Shown here: positions 20,084 to 28,707 of the stretch, piece after piece
Layout: each line of letters begins with the position of its first letter
Position numbering within the stretch: position 1 is the first letter of the stretch
Origin: Micromonospora carbonacea
Lineage (GTDB): Bacteria > Actinomycetota > Actinomycetes > Mycobacteriales > Micromonosporaceae
Length of the DNA: 64,000 nt
Reading direction: 5' to 3'
Assembly: GCF_014205165.1 (NCBI RefSeq)
Contig: NZ_JACHMZ010000001.1
Span: 868,001 to 932,000, forward strand
Program-made: the position numbers and the translations under genes
Notes under the pieces: model-generated
Database searches by the model: none
What the model was told of the DNA's origin: nothing
The model's input: the letters and a program-made list of their open reading frames with translations, nothing else

Positions 20084-22087
20084 ATGGACGAGAAGGCCCC
20101 CGCCGGCCGGCTGCCCGAGCGCGACCGCCCCTGGGTGATGCGCACCTACGCCGGCCACTCCTCGGCCGCCGCGAGCAACGCCCTCTTCCACCGCAACCTG
20201 GCCAAGGGGCAGACCGGCCTGTCGGTCGCCTTCGACCTGCCCACCCAGACCGGATACGACCCCGACCACGAGCTCGCGGCCGGCGAGGTCGGCCGGGTCG
20301 GGGTGCCCGTGGCGAACCTCGGCGACATGCGGGCCCTCTTCGACAGCATCCCGCTGGCCGACACGAACACGTCCATGACGATCAACGCGCCGGCCATGTG
20401 GCTGCTCGCCCTCTACGGCACGGTCGCCGCCGAGCAGGGGGCGGAGCTGGCCCGCTGCGCCGGCACCACGCAGAACGACATCATCAAGGAGTACCTGTCC
20501 CGGGGCACGTACATCTTCCCGCCGGCGGCGTCGCTGCGGCTCACCGCCGACCTGGTCGCGTACGCGCTGCTCCGGATGCCCCGGTGGAACCCGGTGAACA
20601 TCTGCTCCTACCACCTCCAGGAGGCCGGGGCGACGCCCGTGCAGGAGGTCGGCTTCGCCCTCGCCACCGCCGTCGCCGTCCTCGACGCGGTGCGCGACTG
20701 CGGCCAGGTGCCGCCCGGGCGGATGGGCGACGTCGTCGCCCGGGTCTCGTTCTTCGTCAACGCCGGGGTGCGGTTCGTCGAGGAGACCGCCAAGATGCGC
20801 GCGTTCGGCGCGCTCTGGGACGAGATCACCCGCGACCGCTACGGCGTGACCGACCCCGGGCAGCGCCGCTTCCGGTACGGGGTGCAGGTCAACTCGCTCG
20901 GGCTGACCGAGGCCCAGCCGGAGAACAACGTCCAGCGCATCGTGCTGGAGATGCTCGGCGTCACCCTCTCCCGGGACGCCCGCGCCCGCGCCGTGCAGCT
21001 CCCGGCCTGGAACGAGGCGCTGGGCCTGCCCCGCCCCTTCGACCAGCAGTGGTCGCTGCGGATGCAGCAGGTCCTCGCGTACGAGTCCGACCTGCTGGAA
21101 TATCCGGACCTGTTCGCCGGCTCGCACGTGATGACCGCGCTGGTCGACGGGATCGTCACCGGGGCGCGGGTCGAACTGGAGAAGGTGCTGGGGATGGGCG
21201 GCGTGGTGGCCGCCGTCGAATCCGGATACCTCAAGAGCGCGCTGGTCGCCTCGCTGGCCGAGCGCCGTCGCCGGCTGGAGTCCGGCGCGGACACGGTGGT
21301 GGGCGTCAACCGGTTCACCGGGACCGAGCCGTCGCCGCTGACCGCCGCCGGCGCCGACTCCATCGAGCAGGTCGACCCGGCGGTGGAGGCGGCGGCCGTG
21401 GCCGCCGTACGCGACTGGCGGGCCGGACGCGACGGCGCGGCCGTCGACGCGGCACTGGAGCGGCTCCGCGCGGACGCCGCGACCACCGCGAACCTGATGC
21501 CCGCGACGCTGGAGTGCGTGCGGGCCGGGGTGACCACCGGCGAGTGGGCCGGCGCGCTGCGGCGGGTCTTCGGCGAGTACCGGGCGCCGACCGGGCTGGC
21601 CGGCGGCGTCGGGGCCGGCGGCGACGCGACCCTGGCCGCCGTGCGGCAGCGCGTCGCCGTGACCGGCCGGGAGTTGGGCGGCGGTCGGCTGCGGCTGCTG
21701 GTCGGCAAGCCCGGCCTCGACGGGCACTCCAACGGGGCCGAGCAGATTGCCGTGCGCGCCCGCGACGCCGGCTTCGAGGTGATCTACCAGGGGATCCGGC
21801 TGACCGCCGGCCAGATCGTCGCCGCCGCCGTGGAGGAGGACGTCGACCTCGTCGGCCTGTCCGTGCTCTCCGGCTCGCACCTGGCCGTCGTGCCGGCGGT
21901 GCTGGACGGCCTGCGCGCCGCCGGCCGGGGCGACCTGCCGGTGGTGGTCGGTGGCATCATCCCGGCCGGCGACGCCGACGCGCTGCGGGCGGCCGGCGTC
22001 GCCCGGGTCTTCACGCCGAGGGACTTCGCGCTGACCGGCATCGTCGACGAGCTGGTCACCGTGGTCCGCCACGCCAACGGCTTGTAA
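20084..22087 (+). CDS. B12-dependent acyl-CoA mutase, ethylmalonyl-CoA mutase (Ecm/MeaA) type
   Basis: 667 residues in one chain. The N-terminal TIM-barrel catalytic domain (to about 500) starts WVMRTYAGHSS and has GLSVAFDLPTQTGYDPDH. The C-terminal cobalamin domain carries DGHSNG at 546-551 with the axial His548. Tyr22 in MRTYAGH and Arg140 in IIKEYLSRGTYIF are kept, as in methylmalonyl- and ethylmalonyl-CoA mutases and unlike isobutyryl-CoA mutase. Length and fused layout match MeaA/Ecm, the mutase of the ethylmalonyl-CoA pathway for C2 assimilation, or its role in extender-unit supply. The partner crotonyl-CoA carboxylase/reductase gene is not in the window. Confidence 0.85.
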   Translation: MDEKAPAGRLPERDRPWVMRTYAGHSSAAASNALFHRNLAKGQTGLSVAFDLPTQTGYDPDHELAAGEVGRVGVPVANLGDMRALFDSIPLADTNTSMTINAPAMWLLALYGTVAAEQGAELARCAGTTQNDIIKEYLSRGTYIFPPAASLRLTADLVAYALLRMPRWNPVNICSYHLQEAGATPVQEVGFALATAVAVLDAVRDCGQVPPGRMGDVVARVSFFVNAGVRFVEETAKMRAFGALWDEITRDRYGVTDPGQRRFRYGVQVNSLGLTEAQPENNVQRIVLEMLGVTLSRDARARAVQLPAWNEALGLPRPFDQQWSLRMQQVLAYESDLLEYPDLFAGSHVMTALVDGIVTGARVELEKVLGMGGVVAAVESGYLKSALVASLAERRRRLESGADTVVGVNRFTGTEPSPLTAAGADSIEQVDPAVEAAAVAAVRDWRAGRDGAAVDAALERLRADAATTANLMPATLECVRAGVTTGEWAGALRRVFGEYRAPTGLAGGVGAGGDATLAAVRQRVAVTGRELGGGRLRLLVGKPGLDGHSNGAEQIAVRARDAGFEVIYQGIRLTAGQIVAAAVEEDVDLVGLSVLSGSHLAVVPAVLDGLRAAGRGDLPVVVGGIIPAGDADALRAAGVARVFTPRDFALTGIVDELVTVVRHANGL

Positions 22088-22140
22088 GGAAGGGCCCCCT
22101 GTTAACGCATTCCGTTGTACAAGGGGCCCCTCTTAACACC
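22086..22140 (+). repeat. Composite GTTAACAGGGGGCCCTTCCTT repeat, copy B
   Basis: AAGGAAGGGCCCCC starts inside the TAA stop codon of ecm and continues through GTTAACGCAT to a second arm AAGGGGCCCCTCTTAACACC. It is the most complete copy together with the one at 38559. It is likely to end ecm transcription. Confidence 0.75.
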
Positions 22141-22186
22141 TGCCGTGGCCGCCGCCAGCGGCGGCGGGTCGGTTGCCGGACGTGGG

Positions 22187-22483
22187 TCAGCGGCTGGCGT
22201 AGGTCATGCAGTCGGCCATGTCGTTGTCCGGCCCGACGCGGATCGCCGGGGCATGACACTCCAGGTCGGAGTTGTGCCGGCAGTCCGAGCGCTGGCATGC
22301 GCCGACCTGGGCGATCATCGTGTCGATGCCACCCCGGATCGGCATCTCGACGAAGGTGTGGCAGTGCGCGTGATCGGCGCTGCCGATCGTGATGGCGAAC
22401 GCGTGGCAGTCGCCGGTGTGGTTGTAGGCGCAGGCCGCGACCACGCATTCCTGGACGCGGGGCATCTCCATCGCCGTAGTCAT
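22187..22483 (-). CDS. DUF1540 Cys-rich protein (two repeats)
   Basis: 98 residues with two copies of a Cys-rich motif of DUF1540 type: C-V-V-A-A-C-A-Y-N-H-T-G-D-C near the N terminus and C-Q-R-S-D-C-R-H-N-S-D-L-E-C in the second half, each followed by a later Cys. Four-Cys spacing suggests metal binding, probably zinc or iron. DUF1540 proteins are small and of unknown function. The ATG at 22483 has GGAGGCC nearby upstream. It stands alone. Confidence 0.85.
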   Translation of the reverse strand: MTTAMEMPRVQECVVAACAYNHTGDCHAFAITIGSADHAHCHTFVEMPIRGGIDTMIAQVGACQRSDCRHNSDLECHAPAIRVGPDNDMADCMTYASR

Positions 22484-22625
22484 GACGGCCTCCTCTGGGC
22501 TCTCGGGTCTCCTCCCATATTAGGTTTTTGCCGGGTTTGTCGTAGCCGATCGGCCGTCCCGGCCCGCCGACCGCGATCGGGCCGCCGACCGCGATCAGGC
22601 CGCGAGCTGCGATCGGGCCACCGGG

Positions 22626-23621
22626 TCACCCGGCCGGTCTCGCCTCCAGTACCTCGGAGAGCGGGGCCGGCCGCAGGCCCAACTCGGCGAGCCCGGCCAG
22701 GATGCGCGGCAGCGCCTCGTCGGTCATGGGGGCGTTCGCCTCGGTGACGTGCAGGACGACGACCGAGCCGGGACGCACCCGGGACAGCACCGCGTCGACG
22801 ACCGGCCGCCAGGACTTCGCGAACGGGTCCCCGCTGACGACGTCCCCGTCCACCACGGTCACGCCCAGCGGGGCGAGCTCGGCCAGCGCGGTGCGGTCGT
22901 GGCACAGCCCGGGGAAACGGAAGTAGCGGGTCTGCCGGCCGCCGTACGGGGCGATCACGTCGAACGTCCTGGCCACGTCGGCGGCCATCCGCTGCCGGGG
23001 GATCGTCGGCAACTGGTAGCAGTCGGCGGTGAAGGCGAGATGGCCGTACGTGTGGTTGGCCAGCTCGAAGCGTGGATTGGCGGCCAGGCGACGGGTCACC
23101 CCGGGGTACTCCTCGACCCACTTGCCGGTCAGGAAGAAGGTGGCCGGCACCCGCTCCCGCTCCAGCAGGTCGATGATCGCCAGGTTCGCGTACGACCGCA
23201 CCGCCCCGCTGCGCAGCTGGTACCGCATGGCGTCCGTCATGTCCGCGTCGAAGGTCAACGCCACCAGATTGCCGACGCGCGGCCCGTGGTCGACCACCGG
23301 GGGCCGCCGGTCGGTGCGGCTCGCGCCCGGGTGGGCCGTGGCGGAGGGTACCGCGCCGGGCTCGTCGGCCCGCCCGTCCCGTTCCGGCCGCGAGGGGTCT
23401 CCCGGTCGCCCCGATGCCGACACCGGCGGGGTCGGGCGGTTCGTCCCCTGGCCGGGCTGGTCCTCCCCGTCGGTGGCGGGGGGTGTCGCGGACGTGGGCA
23501 CCCGGCCGATGGCGGCCCGGCCGGGGGCGTCCGACGGCGCGGGCGCGACGAGGAGGACGGCGACGCCCGCCAGGGCGGCGAGCGTCGCGATCAGTGGTAC
23601 GCGAGAGGTCTGTGCGGGCAC
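22626..23621 (-). CDS. Polysaccharide deacetylase family (CE4/NodB) exported protein
   Basis: About 331 residues from the GTG at 23621: a short basic start, a hydrophobic signal or anchor segment (IATLAALAGVAVLLVA), a Pro/Gly/Asp-rich linker, then a NodB homology domain. Motif 1 is TFDAD rather than the usual TFDDG, still with two Asp; motif 2 is HTYGH with both metal His residues; RFPGLCH and VVLHVTEAN follow. Such enzymes deacetylate GlcNAc or MurNAc in the wall or external polysaccharides. The frame stays open to 23975, but the extra residues are low-complexity and run through a dispersed repeat, so I do not count them. The exact start is uncertain. Confidence 0.75.
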   Translation of the reverse strand: MPAQTSRVPLIATLAALAGVAVLLVAPAPSDAPGRAAIGRVPTSATPPATDGEDQPGQGTNRPTPPVSASGRPGDPSRPERDGRADEPGAVPSATAHPGASRTDRRPPVVDHGPRVGNLVALTFDADMTDAMRYQLRSGAVRSYANLAIIDLLERERVPATFFLTGKWVEEYPGVTRRLAANPRFELANHTYGHLAFTADCYQLPTIPRQRMAADVARTFDVIAPYGGRQTRYFRFPGLCHDRTALAELAPLGVTVVDGDVVSGDPFAKSWRPVVDAVLSRVRPGSVVVLHVTEANAPMTDEALPRILAGLAELGLRPAPLSEVLEARPAG

Positions 23622-23768
23622 CGGGAGATGATCTCTTGGCGGGTGCCCGTCGGCTGCCCCACCCCACCGGGGCCACGCCGTCGGGCGGGGCGGGTCGGTG
23701 TCGGGCGGCGCGGGGTGGGCCGGTGCGAGGTGGGGCGTGGCGGGGTGGGTCGAGGCGGGGGCGGCCGG

Positions 23769-23834
23769 CTTGATCGACTTCATGTCGGGCAGATGGCGGT
23801 ATCCCGGCCCGCTGATACCCCCACCTGCCCGGCA
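23769..23834. repeat. Dispersed palindromic repeat, TTGATCGACTTCATGTCGG family, copy 1
   Basis: Begins CTTGATCGACTTCATGTCGG, identical over 20 bp to 38411-38430. Paired arms GGGCAG / CTGCCC and GGTATC / GATACC can fold it into a stem. It lies in the 662-bp gap 23622-24283, which otherwise holds only low-complexity C/G-rich sequence, a direct repeat and the promoter region of the next gene. Confidence 0.7.
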
Positions 23835-24003
23835 TCCCGTCACGCCCCCACCGGGATGGGCGGATTGTCCGACTTGGCGGGGTGGGTGGGGTGGGCGGGG
23901 AGTGGGTGCGGGGCGTGGGCGTCGAGGCCGGCACCGGCCCGGGCGCGGGACCGGGGGTGGGGTGGCCGGCGGCACCCGAGGGCCGGAATCTCGGCGGGGT
24001 CGG

Positions 24004-24127
24004 GGTCGTTACACCTGACGCACGACCGAAGCAGCACCCACCAGACCCCCCGACCCAGCAGCCCCCGCCCCCCCAGCGTGGTGGCCGGTCGCCGGGAATG
24101 GGGGCGGGTCGCCGGTCGTTACACCTG
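24004..24127 (+). repeat. Perfect 14-bp direct repeat upstream of the secreted hydrolase
   Basis: GGTCGTTACACCTG occurs at 24004-24017 and again at 24114-24127, 110 bp apart, both upstream of the lysozyme-like gene at 24284. It could be a paired activator site. A further inverted repeat GCACACCC / GGGTGTGC (24219-24256) lies closer to the gene. Confidence 0.45.
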
Positions 24128-24283
24128 GACCCGGCGCGGTACCGCACATGGCAGCCGGCCCGGCCCTCCCTCGTCTTTCCCCCTTTGTTCGTTGTTCGGG
24201 CGCCTCGACGTGGTGCTCGCACACCCCTGAGCCTTCCCCGGCGCAGGTGGGTGTGCCGACCCCCGGATTGGAGTCACCCCCCC

Positions 24284-24892
24284 ATGAACACGACCATCCT
24301 GCGCAAGAGCGTCCTCGGCATCGCCGGACTCGCGTTCGCCGGTGGCCTCGCCGCCGGCCCCCTCCACCACGCCACCACCGACACTGTTGACGCGCGGCCC
24401 GTCGCCGCCGTCCAGGCCGTCCAGGCCGACAAGGCCGCTGGCGTGGACGCCGGGAAGCTCATCCCCCACGGTGTGCAGGGCGCGCAGTCGCGCATCGACC
24501 TCGACCCGGAGCAGACCGCCAACGTCAAGGCCGTCATCGCCGCCACGAAGAAGGCGGGCCTGGACGAGCGCGCCGCGGTGATCTCGATCGGCACGGTGTT
24601 GCAGGAGTCGAAGCTGGAGAACCTGGGCCACCTGGGTGACCGCAACGACCACGACTCCCTCGGCCTGTTCCAGCAGCGCCCCTCCAGCGGCTGGGGTTCG
24701 CCGGAGCAGATCACCGACCCCGAGTATGCGACGACGGCGTTCCTCAAGGGCCTCAAGCAGGTCGACGGCTGGCAGGACATGGCCCTGACCGACGCCGCCC
24801 AGACGGTGCAGGTGTCGGCCTACCCCGACGCGTACGCGCAGTGGGAACAGCAGGCCGCCGACCTCGTCACCCGGCACTGGAACAACAGCTGA
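24284..24892 (+). CDS. Secreted lysozyme-like (lytic transglycosylase-type) protein
   Basis: 202 residues. The first 30 form a signal peptide (ILRKSVLGIAGLAFAGGLAAG). The mature part has a single lysozyme-like domain: AVISIGTVLQESKLENLG with the probable catalytic Glu108, DHDSLGLFQQRPSSGWG, ITDPEYATTAFLKGL, and a C terminus with QVSAYPDAYAQWEQQAADLV. This domain is common in actinobacterial wall hydrolases, often fused to NlpC/P60; here it stands alone. The ATG at 24284 follows TTGGAG. It probably remodels peptidoglycan outside the cell. A strong terminator follows. Confidence 0.78.
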   Translation: MNTTILRKSVLGIAGLAFAGGLAAGPLHHATTDTVDARPVAAVQAVQADKAAGVDAGKLIPHGVQGAQSRIDLDPEQTANVKAVIAATKKAGLDERAAVISIGTVLQESKLENLGHLGDRNDHDSLGLFQQRPSSGWGSPEQITDPEYATTAFLKGLKQVDGWQDMALTDAAQTVQVSAYPDAYAQWEQQAADLVTRHWNNS

Positions 24893-24913
24893 CACCAAAA
24901 CCAGCCACAACCA

Positions 24914-24953
24914 GCCACCGGCCGGGCCCCGATGACGGGGCCCGGCCGGTGGC
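24914..24953. terminator. 17-bp perfect hairpin between convergent genes
   Basis: A 17-bp perfect stem with the 6-nt loop GATGAC lies between the lysozyme-like gene and the DUF4126 gene. It can terminate in both directions. Confidence 0.9.
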
Positions 24954-24974
24954 GGTTGCGTGGGGCGTACCGGA

Positions 24975-25592
24975 TCAGACGCGGTAGCCGGCGGCGCGGG
25001 CGGCCTGGCGTTCGCGGCGGCGGCCCCGGCGGCGGCGCAGGAACCAGACGGTGAAGGCGGCCAGGCCGAGCAGGAAGGCCAGCACCAGCACCGGCAGGAT
25101 GATCGCCACCAGGGACATGACGACGCTGGTGGCGTCCTCGGCGGTGCTGGCGACCGGCGCGCCGAAGCCGGCGGTGGTCGCGTTGATCACCGGGCGGGCG
25201 GCGGACTTGAGCAGGTGGACGCCGAGCGCGATGAGCACGCCGGTGACCACCGGGACCCAGTCGTTGGACGAGAAGAAGCTGCCCGGGTCGCTCACGGTGA
25301 CCGTCTCGGAGGTGGCGCCCGCGCCGAAGGCCAGGCCGCCGGCGGTCGGCCGGACCACGGTCTGTACGACGTCGTTGACGTGGTCGAGCACCGGCACCTT
25401 GTCGGCGACGACCTCGACGGTGAGCAGCACCGCGAGGATGGCGACGACCCAGCCGTTGCCGAGCCACTGCCAGCCGCCGGGCAGGTCGATCAGATCGGTG
25501 TAGCGGGCGAGCAGTCCCATGGTCAGCAGGGGTATGTAGGCGTTCAGGCCGGCCGACGCGGCCAGCCCGGTACCCGTGAGGACTTCGAACAC
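24975..25592 (-). CDS. DUF4126 family membrane protein
   Basis: 205 residues from the GTG at 25592 ([30 protein letters not shown]). It has four or five hydrophobic segments, the motif GLNAYIPL near the N terminus and [29 protein letters not shown], all typical of DUF4126. It ends in a very basic tail ([14 protein letters not shown]). The function is unknown. An upstream extension to 25718 is open but not conserved in character. It is divergent from nucS with 71 bp between them. Confidence 0.82.
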   Translation of the reverse strand: MFEVLTGTGLAASAGLNAYIPLLTMGLLARYTDLIDLPGGWQWLGNGWVVAILAVLLTVEVVADKVPVLDHVNDVVQTVVRPTAGGLAFGAGATSETVTVSDPGSFFSSNDWVPVVTGVLIALGVHLLKSAARPVINATTAGFGAPVASTAEDATSVVMSLVAIILPVLVLAFLLGLAAFTVWFLRRRRGRRRERQAARAAGYRV

Positions 25593-25663
25593 CGTCTCAG
25601 CATGGCACCGGCGCGCCAGTGCCGCTCGGCGGTGGACGCCGGCGTCTGGGCTACCCTCTTCGG

Positions 25664-26323
25664 GTGCGGCTGGTGATTGCGAAGTGCTCGGTGGACTACG
25701 TCGGACGGCTCTCGGCACACCTGCCGTTGGCCACGCGCCTGTTGATGGTGAAGGCGGACGGGTCGGTGTCGATCCACGCCGACGACCGGGCGTACAAGCC
25801 GTTGAACTGGATGAGTCCGCCCTGCCGGCTGGAGGAGGCCCCCGGCGTGTGGCGGGTGGTCAACAAGGCCGGCGAGGAGCTGCGGATCACCCTGGAGGAG
25901 GTCTTCCAGGACACCTCGTACGAGCTGGGCGTCGACCCCGGGCTGCGCAAGGACGGCGTCGAGGCGCACCTCCAGGAGCTGCTGGCGGCCAACCCGACGG
26001 CGCTGGGCGAGGGCTACACGCTGGTGCGCCGGGAGTACATGACGGCGATCGGGCCGGTGGACCTGCTCTGCCGGGACGCCGACCTCGGCGCCGTCGCCGT
26101 CGAGGTGAAGCGGCGCGGCGAGATCGACGGGGTGGAGCAGCTCACCCGCTACCTCGAACTGATGAACCGCGACCCCCTGCTCGCCCCGGTCACCGGCGTC
26201 TTCGCCGCCCAGGAGATCAAGCCGCAGGCCCGGGTGCTGGCCACGGACCGGGGCATCCGGTGCGTGGTCGTCGACTACGACAAGCTGCGCGGGATCGAGC
26301 GCGACGAGCTGACCCTGTTCTGA
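25664..26323 (+). CDS. nucS: Endonuclease NucS (EndoMS), mismatch-specific
   Basis: 219 residues. The start [21 protein letters not shown] is the conserved NucS N terminus. The C-terminal RecB-like nuclease domain has Asp133 (GPVDLLC) and the E-x-K pair Glu147/Lys149 ([17 protein letters not shown]). NucS cuts both strands at mismatches and replaces MutS/MutL repair in most actinobacteria; it normally works with the beta clamp, and the C-terminal ELTLF fits a clamp-binding tail. TACCCT ends 6 nt before the GTG, so the transcript is probably leaderless. Confidence 0.95.
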   Translation: MRLVIAKCSVDYVGRLSAHLPLATRLLMVKADGSVSIHADDRAYKPLNWMSPPCRLEEAPGVWRVVNKAGEELRITLEEVFQDTSYELGVDPGLRKDGVEAHLQELLAANPTALGEGYTLVRREYMTAIGPVDLLCRDADLGAVAVEVKRRGEIDGVEQLTRYLELMNRDPLLAPVTGVFAAQEIKPQARVLATDRGIRCVVVDYDKLRGIERDELTLF

Positions 26324-26364
26324 GCGCTCACCGCCCGCTCGGCGGGCGTCACCCGGCGGCCGAG

Positions 26365-27867
26365 TCAGCGCCGGCGGCCGTACAGCAGCTTGGTGACCTT
26401 GACCAGGCGGGCGACGTCGGCGGGGGTGCGCTCGAAGGTCATCGCCGGCAGCAGCGACCGGGCCCGGCGGCGGGTGACGGCCTTGGGGCGGCCGAACTCG
26501 CGCAGCCCGTCCTCGCCGTGGATGCGGCCGAAGCCGGACTCGCCGACCCCGCCGAACGGCAGGGTGGACATGCCCGCGAACGTCAGGGTGGAGTTCACCG
26601 CGGCCATCCCCGAGCGCAGCCGCCGCGCGATGGCCACGGCCCGCCGCCGGCCGAAGACCGAACCCCCCAGGCCGTACGGGAGCGCGTTGGCGCGGGTGAT
26701 CGCCTCCTCGGCGTCGCGGACCCGGTTGATGGTCAGCGTCGGGCCGAAGGTCTCCTCGCGGACGGCGAGCGAGTCCTCCGGCACGTCGACCAGGATGGTC
26801 GGGCGCACGTACGGCGGCTGCACCGCGTCGGCGCCGCCGAGGACCGCCCGCCCGCCCCGGGCCAGCGCGTCGTCGATGTGCCGGCGGATCACGTCGAGCT
26901 GGCCGGGCATGGTGATCGGCCCGATGTCGGCCCCGTCGGCGCCGACGGTCAGCCGCCCGGCCCGCTCGACGACCTTGCCGACGAACGCGTCGAAGACGGG
27001 CTCGACGGCGTAGACCCGCTCGATGCCGATGCAGGTCTGGCCGGCGTTGGTGAGCCCGCCCCAGACGCACGCCTCGGCGGCGGCGTCGAGGTCGGCGTCG
27101 CTGTCGACGATCATCGCGTCCTTGCCACCGGCCTCCAGCAGGACCGGGGTGAGCGTCTCGGCGCAGGCGGCCATCACCTTCTTGGCGGTGGCCGTCGAGC
27201 CGGTGAAGGCCAGCTTGTCGACCCCGGATCGGCACAGGGCCGCGCCGACGTCGCCGAGGCCGTGCACGGCGGTGAGGACGGGCTGCTCGGGCACCACCTC
27301 GGCGAGGCTGTCGACCAGCCACTGGCCGACGACGGGGGTGTATTCGCTGGGCTTCAGCACGACCGCGTTGCCGGCGGCGAGCGCGTACGCGGCGGAGCCG
27401 ACCGGGGTGAAGACCGGGTAGTTCCACGGGCCGATGACGCCGACCACCCCGTACGGCTGGTATTCGAGGTGGCCGGTGAACTCGGCCAGGATGAGCCGGG
27501 AGCGCACGCGGCGCGGGCGCAGCACCCGGCCGGCGTTGCGGGCGGCCCAGTCGATGTGCTCGATGGCGGTGAGGACCTCGACGATCGCGTCCGGGACGGG
27601 CTTGCCGCCCTCGGCGTGCATCAGCTCGGCCAGCTCCTCGATCCGCCGGGCGAGGACACCCCGCCAGCGCAGCAGCCGCTCCCGGCGGCCGGTGAAGCCG
27701 AGCCCCGCCCACCAGCCGGCCGCCTCGCGGGCCCGCGCGACCGCGCGCGTGACGTCGTCCCCGGCGGCGACGGGCAGTCGACCGACTTCGGCCCCGGTGG
27801 CGGGGCTGGTGGAGACCAGCCGGCCGTCTGAGATGATCGGGGCACCCGGGACACGCACAGCCGTCAT
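26365..27867 (-). CDS. Aldehyde dehydrogenase family protein (succinate-semialdehyde dehydrogenase-like)
   Basis: 500 residues with the ALDH fold: GVVGVIGPWNYP (oxyanion Asn149), KPSEYTP, FTGSTATAK, the general base Glu245 in LLEAGGKD (AGG replaces the usual LGG) and nucleophile Cys279 in NAGQTC. A basic tail (TRRRARSLL, then KLLYGRRR) suggests peripheral membrane contact. It oxidises an aldehyde with NAD(P)+; succinate-semialdehyde is a common annotation, but the substrate is not determined. TACACT lies 6 nt before the ATG, so the message is probably leaderless. Two DevR-like boxes lie in the upstream intergenic region shared with the FHA gene. Confidence 0.85.
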   Translation of the reverse strand: MTAVRVPGAPIISDGRLVSTSPATGAEVGRLPVAAGDDVTRAVARAREAAGWWAGLGFTGRRERLLRWRGVLARRIEELAELMHAEGGKPVPDAIVEVLTAIEHIDWAARNAGRVLRPRRVRSRLILAEFTGHLEYQPYGVVGVIGPWNYPVFTPVGSAAYALAAGNAVVLKPSEYTPVVGQWLVDSLAEVVPEQPVLTAVHGLGDVGAALCRSGVDKLAFTGSTATAKKVMAACAETLTPVLLEAGGKDAMIVDSDADLDAAAEACVWGGLTNAGQTCIGIERVYAVEPVFDAFVGKVVERAGRLTVGADGADIGPITMPGQLDVIRRHIDDALARGGRAVLGGADAVQPPYVRPTILVDVPEDSLAVREETFGPTLTINRVRDAEEAITRANALPYGLGGSVFGRRRAVAIARRLRSGMAAVNSTLTFAGMSTLPFGGVGESGFGRIHGEDGLREFGRPKAVTRRRARSLLPAMTFERTPADVARLVKVTKLLYGRRR

Positions 27868-27936
27868 GGCGGAAGTGTAGACCCCGAAGCTACTCGTCGG
27901 TAGGTGTTCGGGTGGCCCGTACGCCGACCCCGGCGC

Positions 27937-28022
27937 GGGGCCAACGGGCCTGGTGGCGGGGCCTCCCGGGCGGGACCGGCGGACCCGGGAGTCGGTTTTC
28001 GGCACGGGACCAACGGCCCTGG
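27937..28022. promoter_or_regulatory. Two DevR/OsdR-like boxes between aldehyde dehydrogenase and FHA genes
   Basis: GGGGCCAACGGGCCTGG (27937-27953) and GGGACCAACGGCCCTGG (28006-28022) are near-identical 17-bp imperfect palindromes, 69 bp apart, in the 292-bp divergent region. Their GGG(A/C)C-n-GGCCC form resembles the boxes bound by DosR/DevR-type response regulators in mycobacteria and by OsdR in Streptomyces. No DevR gene lies in the window. Confidence 0.5.
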
Positions 28023-28159
28023 TGCGCCACCGGCGAAAGCCGAATCGGCTAACGGGAGTTGTCCGCCCGGGGACCGGGAGGTGTCCGGGCGGTGGTGGGC
28101 ATCGATGCGGTGTGCTGGCAGGCTGACGCCGGACACCGGTGGCTGGAGGCTGACCGTCC

Positions 28160-28588
28160 ATGGAGGACTTTCCGGAACTGATGCCGCTGCTGGCGGTGGC
28201 GGGTGGACCGATGCGTGGGGTGAGCTTCCGGCTCGGCCGCACGCCACAGGTGATCGGCCGTGCGACGACCGCGGAGGTCAGCGTGGACGATCCGCATCTG
28301 AGCCGCAGGCACGCCAGCGTACGGCTGTCGGGCGACGGGGTGTGGCTTGAGGATCTGGGCTCGACCAACGGCACGTGGCTCAACGACCGCCGGATCGAGT
28401 CGCCGGAGCTGCTCTCCGACGGGGACGTGATCCGGCTGGGCCGCACCGAGCTGCGCTTCTTCGACCCGGGCCTGGCCCGGACCGACCCGGTCGGGCTGCG
28501 GCTGGCCCCCCAACTGGGCCCGCAGCGCCGCGACCGCCGGCCCACCCTGCCGTTGCCCGTCGCCACCCCGCCGGCCGCCCGCGTCTGA
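28160..28588 (+). CDS. FHA-domain protein
   Basis: 142 residues, essentially one forkhead-associated domain (about residues 8-105). The phosphothreonine-binding residues are visible: GR in VIGRATTAEV, S-x-x-H in LSRRHASV and N in LGSTNGTWLNDRRI. A Pro/Arg-rich tail follows. It probably binds a partner phosphorylated by a Ser/Thr kinase; no kinase is encoded nearby. The ATG at 28160 has a weak upstream purine run. It is divergent from the aldehyde dehydrogenase, with DevR-like boxes between them. Confidence 0.85.
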   Translation: MEDFPELMPLLAVAGGPMRGVSFRLGRTPQVIGRATTAEVSVDDPHLSRRHASVRLSGDGVWLEDLGSTNGTWLNDRRIESPELLSDGDVIRLGRTELRFFDPGLARTDPVGLRLAPQLGPQRRDRRPTLPLPVATPPAARV

Positions 28589-28603
28589 CCCGTGCCGGCG
28601 GGC

Positions 28604-28655
28604 GAGAAGGGGACCCTTCTCTACCACGGGCGTTAACAGGGGGCCCCTCCTTTCA
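28604..28655. repeat. Composite GTTAACAGGGGGCCCTTCCTT repeat, copy C
   Basis: GAGAAGGG-ga-CCCTTCTC forms a compact perfect stem (28604-28621), then CTCTACCACGGGCGTTAAC and AGGGGGCCCCTCCTTTC follow. It lies just after the FHA stop but in the opposite orientation from the other copies relative to the upstream gene. A small palindrome ATGTGGGC-c-GCCCACAT comes immediately after it. Confidence 0.7.
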
Positions 28656-28707
28656 TGTGGGCCGCCCACATGGAGCCGGCCGCCGCCCCGTGGCAGCATG
28701 CCGCGGC

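Noticed and set aside
23622..23975. N-terminal extension of the polysaccharide deacetylase
   Set aside because: The extra residues are Pro/His-rich and run through a dispersed palindrome. The signal or anchor segment begins only after 23621.
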